Positions 36,300 to 45,817 of a DNA stretch of 64,000 nt are shown here, piece by piece. Both the position numbers and the translations under genes were made by a program. The notes beneath the pieces are model-generated. The model did no database searches and was not told the origin of the DNA. It saw only the letters and a program-made list of their open reading frames with translations. The DNA is taken from the NCBI GenBank assembly GCA_023614405.1, contig CM042697.1, forward strand, positions 467,090,744 to 467,154,743, read 5' to 3'. This DNA comes from Avena insularis. Taxonomy: Eukaryota; Streptophyta; Magnoliopsida; Poales; Poaceae. The first letter of the stretch is position 1, and every line of letters starts with the position of its first letter.

Positions 36300-36745
36300 A
36301 CTAACAGTCCGCACGGCCCGTCTTTCTCACTCATCGTTTGCTCCGCTCCAATGGTTCGCCGTCGTCACCCCCGCCCTAGGCCGCTACATCCCCTCCCTCC
36401 CCGCCCCGCCACACACGCGCTTCCCCCATGATGCGCTGCCGCCGTCTACCTCCTTTGTTGCTGCCTTCGTATAGGCAGCACTGCCAAGATTGAACCTTTT
36501 CTATCCAATACACCGCCGTCGCCTTGCTTCTCCATGCCTCTTGCTTGATCTGCGTGCAGAGATACTCGATGTGCCCTCCGACGGCGAGGAGAAGCTCCAG
36601 GTCACCATCTCGTTCTCACTGACGCCACCGAAGCACGGAGAGGAGATGGCGGGCTAGGGGAGTGCGCTCTGCTGCAGCTCCAGGAACTTCTCCACATCGC
36701 CGCTAGTGACCTCATCCGCGACGAGCTCGAAATTTCCCTGGTATG
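36300..36745. other. GC-rich block at the MLE left end with a splice-donor-like boundary
   Basis: A GC-rich stretch ends at TTTCCCTG|GTATGT (about 36740), followed by AT-rich, intron-like sequence. Short frames cover it (for example one reading DGEEKLQVTISFSLTPP), but none is convincing as a protein. It could be a first exon of a plus-strand transcript or captured host sequence. Confidence 0.3.
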
Positions 36746-38844
36746 TTAATCTGGGCTAAGCTCGAAATACTTAAGACTGGATAAGAGCAGTCCAAGAATA
36801 AAAATTTCTCTGGATAATTGCTAGGCTGGTAGAAGAATTGAGTGTTTATTCTGAGTAGAGCAATGATATCTGCACGTTAGGACTGTCCACCAACAAAATT
36901 GGTCCTCGATAATCTCCTGGTTATGGTAGACCAGATGTATAATCTATATTTGACACATAGATAATTTCTCTGGTTACTTCTGAAGCATGAAAACATTGCA
37001 GATTTCCTTCTGATCTTGCTTTGTTTCGATGCTTAACTTCTGAAAGTATTTCCCGCATATATTATATAGTGCACACCCATGTTAATAGACTGATTGATAC
37101 AGATACTTACTTCTGCGATGTTATAATTTAAAACTCAATGGTTGTTTGAATTCCTCCATTCAGAAGGATAATGACTAACTGAATGCACAAATAACTGCTC
37201 CTTTTCAACTTTACATTTTTTATGATATAATAACTACTCCATAGATAGCAGCCTCCCATGAGAATTACAGGTAAAATGTTGTTTATCACAGATATACCAA
37301 TACTAATCGGGAGACTTAAGTTGATAGAATGATTGCACGGTATGCTTGGTAGTAGTACCACTAAAATTGTTTACCATTAGTGGTAAGTATCTGTATCTAG
37401 TGAATTTCATAGTCCATGCTTATTCCAGATATGGAGATGGAGAAGGTTCTGGGTTAGCACATGTGGATTTCTTTGTCAGTGCATGATTCAGGTAATTTTA
37501 CCTTTCACTACTGGACATATTACCCATACCATGTTCGATTCAGTTTCTCTGGATGGTGATCTCAGAAAGTTGCTTCAAAGAACAGCACCTAACTCAGTCA
37601 TCCATACAAATCTAGTCATTGACTGCTCAGGGTTTTCAGTGTACATCAGCCAGACCATGTTTGTAGTACAAAATAAACTGGTTAATTATACTAGCCATGT
37701 ATGTAGTAGAATGTATCTGGTAGAGGATATCAGAATGTATCCAACAGAAGTTGCATGCTTCATGATGCACACTAAATAATTTGTCAGCCCCCTGCCTCTT
37801 TTAAAAATACAAATATTTGATGTTTACTAAAGTGTGCAATCTTTAACTTCCATGTGTTTACTGATATATGTTCCATGATCAGTGTTGTCAATATTTGATG
37901 TTCCAATCTCACTTGCTCTGTTCAAAGAAACAAAGTTGTATATTTAGATGATGAGAGTGCTTGTCATGTGTGAGTAGCATATGTTGTCAATAATAGTCTA
38001 CTAAACCATGTTTCTGAATTATCCTTTATTTATGTGTGCAGGAGATGGAAAATCCTCTTACTCCTTGGTTCCTTGGTACCTGACAAGAAAATCTCAAACA
38101 TGTACTCCTTGGTTTCTTGGTTTTGGTGCAAACATACCACAAGGATTTATATCACACTGTTTCAAATTGAATGCAACTACAAATGAATGTGAGGTGAGTG
38201 AGATTCATACCTGATGACATACTGTCTTTATTTTATTTACTCTATACAAATGACTGTGGAGTAATTAATTTCTGATAAATGTATACTGCCAATATAAAGT
38301 ATGTGCTGTAATATATGGGGCAATATATTGTGATAGATAGTACACACATGCTACAAGGGCAAACTGCACAAATTTCCAATAGACACTAATGTCTGCACAA
38401 TAGACACTAATGTCTGCACAAATCTTGGTCACTGAAGTTGTTTTAATGTCTGCACTATGCTACTCTGAACCCTGTGTTTGTGCACGAGCACCCTCCCCTG
38501 AACTGAACTGAAGTATGTCCCCTTTATTCCTGAATAACATCAGTCATAGCAATTGTGTATAATACCAAAATCCCAGATTCTACAAAGTATGTCCCCTTTA
38601 AATGGATTCTACAAAGTAGGCTTAGTAATATCATGGATTCTCTTAAAGCAGTATGTACAAAAGCATGGTGATCAAATTACTTCTGGCATTTGATTGCAAT
38701 AGTACGATTTGATTGCAATATTGGAGCCTCTAGATTTATAAATGCCTTTATATTGTGACAGATCACAGATAGTACACACATGATAGACTTACACATGACA
38801 GATATACACAATTACAAAACAATTGGCTTGAGCTTCTTTAGTGA
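36746..38844. other. AT-rich MLE interior downstream of the transposase
   Basis: No supported protein. A possible plus-strand exon is bounded by GTGTGCAG|GAGATGG and GAATGTGAG|GTGAGTG (about 38042-38192). A short tandem repeat containing AATAGACACTAATGTCTGCA occurs twice near 38378-38420. Confidence 0.35.
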
Positions 38845-40869
38845 CTAGATGAGATTCTCCTTTTGACTAGCTTGAGCTTCTTCTTTAGTGACCAGCTTGA
38901 TATTAATTTGCCTATCTTGACATACATTGCTGACTCGGCGCCTTCTATGAATAAGGATTGATGGGTCATTCAGCCATGTTAGATATGTATTTCCCGGGAT
39001 CATTGTCTCATCATCCAAAATTACTCGGGGGCCTGTCCTGCGTGCTTTTCGAGATGTTGTTTGAGCTGGTGCTATGACTTGTTGCTCATAGGAAGCTATC
39101 AGCTCCAAGGTTTTTCGGTAGAGTTCCCCATCGACTTTTAGCGTGTCCGGTAGCATTCCCTCCCTTTGGAGTTTGTCCTTTCCCATGTGGGGTGTCTGGT
39201 TTTTGTTTCCTCCTTCTTCCTTCATAACCTCCAGCAAGACAGATTGTAGGGTTATAAACACTTTCGCAAGCTTCTCCGTGTCATAGGAATCGTAAGCTTG
39301 TTTAACAGATTCTATCAGCTCTTTGAGTGTGTTAGGTGCACTCTCAAATGCAAGGGACTCGAGTGCTCTGAAAAAGCAAAGATCTAGGACATTCATATCA
39401 GGTGAATTTGGAGGTTGGTAAGTCAACCTGGTATCCAAACCCGAAGCTTTCACAGCGGCTATAAAAGCAGGATCATCTGGCAGGACATGCGTTCTTGCAT
39501 TGTCCTGCTGGATAAATATTGTTCCCTCGTGCCCATCGTCAGGCCACGATTCTACTATTGCTGGAATTACTTTTTCACATAGGTATTCTCTCATGACGTC
39601 TCTAGTAACAATCATTGTCTTTAGTTCCATAGTGCCTTTTGTCCTATTCTTGGAGTTATATTTAGCTGCACTATCCGTGACAAATGCCCATATGCCTACC
39701 TTTCCATCAAAGGTCACATTCCTTTGCGCATCATGTCTGGATTTCGCAACTACAGTTAAGAACATGACCTTGACGATACTGTTCTTGTTGTGACCAGTGC
39801 CCAAAGGATCTTCTTCCTCTGGAAGGAGGTAATATGTTCTATTTCTCTTGGTCATATCAAACCATTTTTCATCAATGTGAATTATATTCTCCATATTATT
39901 AAAGGAAGGCATTGCTTTTGATATCGTTGTTTGATCAACCATTGAAATGCAAATCTTTAGCCGTTTGATCTTGTTTTCTAGAGACTGAAATGGTTTCAGG
40001 CTGCTTGTGTGGCGCCTTAATTCACCCCATGTGAACTTTCTCTGTAATGTACTATAAGGGACAGCAAGAGATCTTGCTAGTGCTCTCAATGTACCCCTTT
40101 TGTTTAATGCAACCTGACGCACCCTTTCAGAGAGATTAAGTTGTCTCCTCTTTCGACCACATCTACCCTTTCTTTTATTTGAAAAATTAACTTCTTCGCC
40201 GTGTGTTTCTTGTTCTATTGCCTTCTTCCAGGTCTTTTCAACAGTTCTAAGACTTGTTTTCAGAAGTTGAGCCACAAGTTCTTTATCAGCCTTCTCAATT
40301 GGTCTACCTTTGCTAAGTGCTTTTAGTGCAATATATGCTGCGAATTTGTGACTCTCTGGCAGATCTCTATGGTGCCGCTGAGCAACATATTCTTCTTCTT
40401 CTTCTTCTTCTTCTTTGGATATATGATCTGGCTGTGCAATATGTTCTTCTCCGGATAAATGATCTGGCTGAGCAACATGTTCTTTTTTGGATATATGATC
40501 TGATTGACCAATATGTTCTTCTTTGGATATATGATCTGGTTGAGCAACATGTTCTTCTTCTTCTTCTTCTTCTTCTTCTTCTAATCTAACATTGAGATCT
40601 AGGTCCATCCATCCTTCCTTCACCTCCTCCTCTTGTAGTCTGACGTCAACATCCAGGTCCATCCATCTATACTCCTCCTCTAGCCTCATGTTTAGATCCA
40701 AGTCCATTCCTCCTTTGTATGTACCTACAGAGCAATCAAATGTAGTCAAATGATGATGTAACTTTGAACTGAAATAAGTATGCATTTGTATTCGAGTACA
40801 ATCAAATGCAGTCAACATTGTAACATTTAGGTCATGTTGTGTGTCATTGTAACATTTGTAATCTACCAT
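38845..40869 (-). CDS. Mariner-like transposase, DD39D, intact
   Basis: A 674-codon uninterrupted frame. The N-terminal 210 residues are acidic and repetitive: three copies of a DLDLN.RLEEE-type motif, then imperfect HVAQPDHIS repeats and poly-Glu runs. A helix-turn-helix DNA-binding region follows (about residues 235-310; RTVEKTWKKAIEQE, GTLRALARSLAVPYSTLQRK). The catalytic core has D333 (IHIDEKWFDMTKRNRTYYL), D456 (FIQQDNARTH) and D496 (PPNSPDMNVLD), with 39 residues between the last two. Transposases of this class cut the element at its inverted repeats and insert at TA, in the nucleus. The likely true start is the Met at 40707, because CTGTAG just upstream (about 40728) looks like an intron acceptor; this gives 620 residues. 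A 5' exon may lie in the GC-rich region beyond 41370. Confidence 0.9.
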   Translation of the reverse strand: MVDYKCYNDTQHDLNVTMLTAFDCTRIQMHTYFSSKLHHHLTTFDCSVGTYKGGMDLDLNMRLEEEYRWMDLDVDVRLQEEEVKEGWMDLDLNVRLEEEEEEEEEEHVAQPDHISKEEHIGQSDHISKKEHVAQPDHLSGEEHIAQPDHISKEEEEEEEEYVAQRHHRDLPESHKFAAYIALKALSKGRPIEKADKELVAQLLKTSLRTVEKTWKKAIEQETHGEEVNFSNKRKGRCGRKRRQLNLSERVRQVALNKRGTLRALARSLAVPYSTLQRKFTWGELRRHTSSLKPFQSLENKIKRLKICISMVDQTTISKAMPSFNNMENIIHIDEKWFDMTKRNRTYYLLPEEEDPLGTGHNKNSIVKVMFLTVVAKSRHDAQRNVTFDGKVGIWAFVTDSAAKYNSKNRTKGTMELKTMIVTRDVMREYLCEKVIPAIVESWPDDGHEGTIFIQQDNARTHVLPDDPAFIAAVKASGLDTRLTYQPPNSPDMNVLDLCFFRALESLAFESAPNTLKELIESVKQAYDSYDTEKLAKVFITLQSVLLEVMKEEGGNKNQTPHMGKDKLQREGMLPDTLKVDGELYRKTLELIASYEQQVIAPAQTTSRKARRTGPRVILDDETMIPGNTYLTWLNDPSILIHRRRRVSNVCQDRQINIKLVTKEEAQASQKENLI

Positions 40870-41394
40870 GCTCTTTTAATAAAATGCAGTCCCTAAACTG
40901 TGCAATGCCCTGGTCAGATTTTACTCTACAGGACATGAAATTGTTTGATATGTTGATTGCAATGTTATAATTCTAATATAAAGTCAGCTTTCACACTTCA
41001 CTACATCTACATTCATTTTTAGCCATCTCTACTGTTAGTAAATAAGAACCAATTTGTGCATGTATCTTGGATGCCAAGAGTTTCCTACTGCATGTATCTT
41101 GGATGTATGACTGTCAGTAAATAAGAACCTCTGTCTTTCTGTTCAACAGGAAGCACAAACTGTAAATTAAAAGAATTTGTATTGAGTTGCTCTGATTTTG
41201 ACTCCAAGAAGATAGGGAACAGTACAATCAGAAGGAAATCATTGTATCTGGTAAAGGTAAACACAATAATCTGTATATCTTTGTTCCTTATCAGTTTGGA
41301 GAGGAACCTGAAGCAAAAATCTGAATCAGCGACCTGTCTCATTACCTGCTATCTGTATCTGGTCATTTGAAGAGTGATCTGGCCATTGGAGGGA

Positions 41395-41740
41395 GCTCGG
41401 AGAAGGCCGTGGAGGGAGCTTGGAGCCGGCCAGGAGCTCGGCGGAAGGATCTACACGGCGCTGCTGGACCTGCCATGGAGGATGGTGACCTGGTGCACGC
41501 AGGACCTGCCGCGGGAGGACGATGACCTGGTGCACGACCTGCCGCGTGAGGATGGCGACCTGGTGCAGGCGGGACCTGCCGCCGGAGGATGACAACCTGG
41601 CGCGCGGGACCTGCTGCGGGAGGATGGCGACCTGGTGCACGGAGCCGCCACCGGAGGATGACAACTGGCCTTGCGGACCTGCTGCGGGAGGATGGCGACC
41701 TGGTGCACGCGGGAGCCGCCGCGGGAGGACGGAGACGACG
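41395..41740. repeat. GC-rich minisatellite near the MLE right end
   Basis: Repeats of GAGGATGGCGACCTGGTGCA, some degenerate, recur at roughly 45- and 90-bp spacing between about 41475 and 41715. The repeat keeps several frames open on both strands, which explains the overlapping long ORFs. It lies where the transposase promoter or first exon should be. Confidence 0.6.
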
Positions 41741-42044
41741 ACAGACCTCACGGCGGTGGCGACCGAGGACGACGACGGGAAGGGGAACTGGAGCTCGTGA
41801 TTGGCTTCCTCTCGGCCTCCGCCTCCCCCCAAGACGCGCGGGGACAGAACTGGATCGCGGACGCCGGAAATCGCGGGGCGACGCTGGGATCGCGGGCGGG
41901 TGATCGCGAGGCGACGCCGGGGATCGCGGGGCGACGCCGAGGATCGCAGGCTGGGTTCGCCAAGTTTGAATTTCGAATTCAGACTAATTTCGAACGATTT
42001 GGATAAGTTTGGGTTTTTTTGTAAGATTTGAATTGTACTGTGCT

Positions 42045-42072
42045 CGCGTCAATTAATTCTGGCCAGAGGGAG
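42045..42072. repeat. MLE terminal inverted repeat, right
   Basis: The partner of 36230-36257. It is followed by the TA duplication at 42073-42074. Confidence 0.9.
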
Positions 42073-42289
42073 TAGTAGGAAACGCCGCGCGCGGCATCAT
42101 TAGCTCCGGCGCGCCGCTTCGATGCCTTCCTCTTTTACCCGCCCGGCGATGGACGGAAGTGTCGTCGATCACGTACGCGCGCGCGTCCAGCTTTTGTCTT
42201 TTCTGGGCGGTTCAGTTCGGTTCGTCTCGATCGAGTGACCATCACCGCATCCACGCGCTGTCGGCGTGTGGGAGTTCCCATGGCATATA

Positions 42290-42457
42290 TTTCTTCCATT
42301 TTAAAATATAAGATATTTTAGATTTATAAAGAAAATGTATCTAGTCTATTTTTAATGTGTAGATTTATTCTAAACACGAGTGAACGTATATACTAAAAAA
42401 ATCTAGATACATTTGCTTTACAAAACGAAAACATCTTATATTTTGAAACGGAGGAAG
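42290..42457. mobile_element. Stowaway MITE, about 168 bp
   Basis: Its ends are degenerate (left TTTCTTCCATTTTAAAATAT; right ATTTTGAAACGGAGGAAG), with TA on both sides. It is absent in unit 1 at about 27320. Confidence 0.85.
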
Positions 42458-42805
42458 TATTGGAGATTGCAAGATGCATCTGCTCGATCTGACCAACAAC
42501 AAGGAAAACTGGAAAATATTGGAGATTACAACATTACCTCAGTGCGTTGCCTTCTTTGTTGGTGAAGAGTCCGTAATAAGAGGCTTTTTTAAAAGGAAAA
42601 TATAAGTAGAAGAAGAAAAGTTGAAATGGATAAAGAAGGAAATACAGCAGACGTCGCGGCGTCATCTCGAGGACCAGGAATTTCAAGAGGCCTAGTGGCC
42701 TAGTGCGCCGAACTGAAAAAACAGCCGCAAAGTCGTGATCGGAGCTGTAGATGCTTGGCGGCTTCTCTTTTTCTTGCTATGGTTCTAACCAGTTCAATGC
42801 AGATA

Positions 42806-42930
42806 CTTCCTTGATCCATATTAATTGACTCTACTTTATCTAGATTTATAAGTACTATCTAGTTAAATATCTAATCTAAATGTATCCATATTTAGACAAA
42901 GTTAAATTAATTAATATGGGTCGGAGAAAG
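42806..42930. mobile_element. Stowaway MITE, 125 bp, ends similar to the MLE
   Basis: The left end CTTCCTTGATCCATATTAAT and the right end (complement of TTAATATGGGTCGGAGAAAG) lie between TA duplications. Unit 1 has the empty site (about 27790). Its ATTAATTGAC subterminal stretch matches the MLE terminal repeat. Confidence 0.85.
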
Positions 42931-43337
42931 TAAAAAAAAGACCCCCTCAAGTGTTTCCTGGTCACTAACGATGAGTCCAATCCCACTCCCCGGAAACTTT
43001 CGGGTTACAGAAATTATCATATATACTCCATTCACAATATGTGCAAAAAATATTTTTCCAGATTTATTGGACATAAAATTATTGTGCACGAATAAAATAT
43101 AATATACTTCCATGTCCTAATTTGTCATACATTTAAACAAAAAATAAGGTACAACATACTTTGGAATTTATTGTAAGAATAAAATCATTTTTCTACGGTA
43201 CACAAGCTTTCTTTGATATGAAAGTTTAGGAATTTAGGTGACTCCAGAAGTATTTCAAGGAAATAATAATCCAAGAAAAATATTTAGAGGTAAGGAAAGC
43301 TGAGCTAAGCAAATAGTTTGGAAAAAAATTACCAACT

Positions 43338-43955
43338 TTTTTAATGGAAAAGGCATAAAGCCATATATTATCTGAAACCAACTTTTACAAAAGAATCCTT
43401 ACAAAAAAAAAAGCACAAGTCATTGAAACGTTCAGCACCAACTTCCTTATGCATCCCTCGGCGACGAACCGTAATAAAAATTTGATGCCGCCTTTGGGCC
43501 TCTAGCATAGCAAAGCTCGCGTTGGAGAAACCTTGAAAAACCCAACGCCTGTTGAAGCAGCGTCCAGAAAATCGTCGACTTAGATCAGAAGATGTCGGCG
43601 ACCATGATATCGAGAGATTGTCGTCCGAGAGAAGCTAGTACCGAGAAGGACCGGGAGATAATCCAAGTTTCGGCCAGACGAAGATGGGGAACATCAAATT
43701 CGAAAGTTCCCGGATGAAGCCGTACCTGGCTGAGCTTTTTCAGGCGGATGCAGAACTTCTAATACAATGCGACATCACCCCTACTACTCAACGTCACTGT
43801 CAGAGACAAAACTTTAACATACTAGGCGTAATGTCTAAAGAGCGGCTCGAAACTACAGCTCGTTATGGTCCTCCGATCCTGGAAAGAACACCGATCTGGA
43901 CGGGCTAAAGGATGTTTATTGCATCGCTGTCAATGCTCCTACAGCGAAGACGAAG
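43338..43955 (-). other. LINE-type retroposon tail, split by the copia element
   Basis: On minus the sequence ends GGCTTTATGCCTTTTCCATT followed by A residues, a LINE-like 3' end. The body continues across the copia insertion to about 50600. It matches 28190-28800 in unit 1. No protein frame is seen. Confidence 0.4.
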
Positions 43956-44966
43956 TGTTGAATATAAGAGAAATTTACCAAGCGAATTATCCATAATAAA
44001 CGCTAGATAAAACATAATTAAAATAATAGGCAATATACTAATCATATGAAATAGCGAATATAAATTAAGACATATAACCAAACAAACTGTAAGGCGTAAC
44101 ACTTTAGATATGATCAGAATAAGATTGAGAAAGAAGATATACACGGCAGTAGCAGAAGAAGAACCGCCGGTGTTGGAACCGTCGTTGGCCATGTCGTCGA
44201 TGAAGAGGGTGCTGATGTCGGGGAAGAAGTCCTCGTAAGGGAAGACGTCCCCGTAGTCGCTCTCCGTGATGGAGTCCGTGACGAAGCCAGTAGTCGCGCT
44301 GATAGCGCTCCCTAAAAACCTTATCGCCCTTCTCCCGTACAGGACTCGAAGCAGCGGGGTTCCGGAGGCCTACTGTCCCGGCTCGCGGTGCACGCCACAA
44401 GACGAGATGGGGAAGAACTGTTGGCAGCTCAGTGCTCTGGAACTTGGAGGCGATGGTTCTGATAGATGTCTGAGGAAAGGAGCGACCTTTCGCTCTTATA
44501 GGCACGGGTAGACAGGCGAACAGGCGACGTCGGAAGAGGAAACGAACAGGCAGCGACCGAAGCCAAACAGCCTCCACTTAGTTTGAATTAAACCTCCACT
44601 GAGTCGTACTTAACCATTAGCAGACTGTTCAAATTCTACACATCCGTTTATATAACAGTCATGCGTGGCAAAAAAGAACTCGGTTCGGCGAGATTCCCGC
44701 AACCCACGGCGCGCGCGCGTCGTGACGAGGCGGGCGGCGGAGGAGGAGGAGCGCGCGTGTGGGACTCTCTCCTTCTCCTTCTCATCCTTTTACTAAGTGT
44801 TAGGAGAGCCTCCCTTATAGGCTGGTCAAAACCTCCAACTAGCAATGTGGGACTAAAATTTTGTCCCACCTCTTGCCATGCATGAATGTGCCACATGGAC
44901 CTCTAGGATTTTTAGAAATTATTAGAATGAAAAATGGGCTAGGCTATTTGGGCCAAAATTCTAACA
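43956..44966 (-). repeat. 3' LTR of the copia element
   Basis: In plus orientation it runs from TGTTGAATATAAGAG to AATTCTAACA. It is close in sequence to 49497-50439 but longer by several indels, including at 44560-44620. Confidence 0.9.
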
Positions 44967-45817
44967 ATCCTCCACCAGATCCCAGAGGCACATGTAATTT
45001 GCCTTTGGTTCCAAAACACGGTTTATATACCGGTACTGTAGTGGAGACTGTTAAGTTGAACTTCCACCTAGAATTCTATGCTACACTAGGCCGCGACTTG
45101 TACAGTGGACTATGCCTTGAACTGCAAGTTTGCTGCAACCTAGCTTCACACGAAGCCTTGACCGATACTGGGCTACCGTGGGACTTACCCTTGGGTGGAG
45201 CTTATGCGTCATACTCCATGGCCTTTCATGAGTTTATTAGAGAGCACCCAACTCTCATAGACTGCGACGTTTGATAGTCAGACTCATATAGGTGTGTTCT
45301 TCAACAGATGTTCTACAGGACAACATCTCTGCTTAAGATTAAGCCATTTAGAATACATTAAGATAAAATCAACCTGCCGTGCAGAATAGAAAAGTATCGC
45401 ATCTTCACGGAGTGGTGTTCATTAAAGTGGGGATACTTTCCTCTCAGTCTACCAACAGCTTGTCTCCTAATTCTAATTCACGGGATCTCCGATCACATAG
45501 ATTGATTTGCCACTGTGGAAAACTCATAGTGTGGGTCTCATACCCATCTCCTTCGATGCATTTTCTATCACATTGCGTGATAATCCCTTTATGAAGGGGT
45601 CTTCCAGGTTCTTAGATGTTTGGATACAATCTAATGCAATAACTCCGGAGTTTCTCATTTTCCTGACAGATTTTAGTCTCCTCTTCACATGTCTTGAGGA
45701 CTTCATATTATCCTTAGAACTGTTCACCTTAATAATCACAGTTTGATTATCATAGTTCATTGGAATTGCGGGTATAGTTTTTTCAACCACAGGTAAGTCC
45801 ATAAAGAGTTCACGAAG
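44967..45817. other. Copia 3' internal non-coding region
   Basis: Between RNase H and the 3' LTR, nothing on the sense (minus) strand resembles a protein. A plus-strand, antisense frame at 44861-45274 (137 codons) crosses the LTR border and is not supported as a gene. Confidence 0.5.

Larger units (their letters stand above)
36230..42072 (-). mobile_element. Mariner-like element (MLE), 5.84 kb, both ends and intact transposase
   Basis: The 28-bp terminal inverted repeats match at 25 positions (left CTCCCTCCGGCCCGAATTAA..., right, read inward, CTCCCTCTGGCCAGAATTAA...). TA flanks both sides (36228-36229, 42073-42074). Unit 1 lacks the element at the equivalent place (about 27110), which fixes the boundaries independently. 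The transposase gene (40869-38845) has no stop or frameshift. About 1.2 kb lies upstream of the gene and 2.6 kb downstream, unusually long for a plant MLE. The class is Tc1/mariner, plant DD39D, the group considered the source of Stowaway transposition. It is a good candidate for an autonomous element. Confidence 0.9.

Noticed and set aside
38008..38214. Short ORF around the candidate plus-strand exon in the MLE
   Set aside because: No recognised domain and no start context; kept only as a possible exon.
40317..40589. Leu-rich plus-strand ORF opposite the transposase
   Set aside because: Shadow of the poly-Glu and HVAQPDHIS repeats of the transposase on the other strand.
41326..42006. Overlapping ORFs of 85-168 codons on both strands at the MLE right end
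   Set aside because: Produced by the minisatellite; possible leader exon, but no frame can be preferred.
44861..45274. 137-codon plus-strand ORF as a host gene
   Set aside because: It crosses the copia LTR border and lies antisense to the element; no domain.
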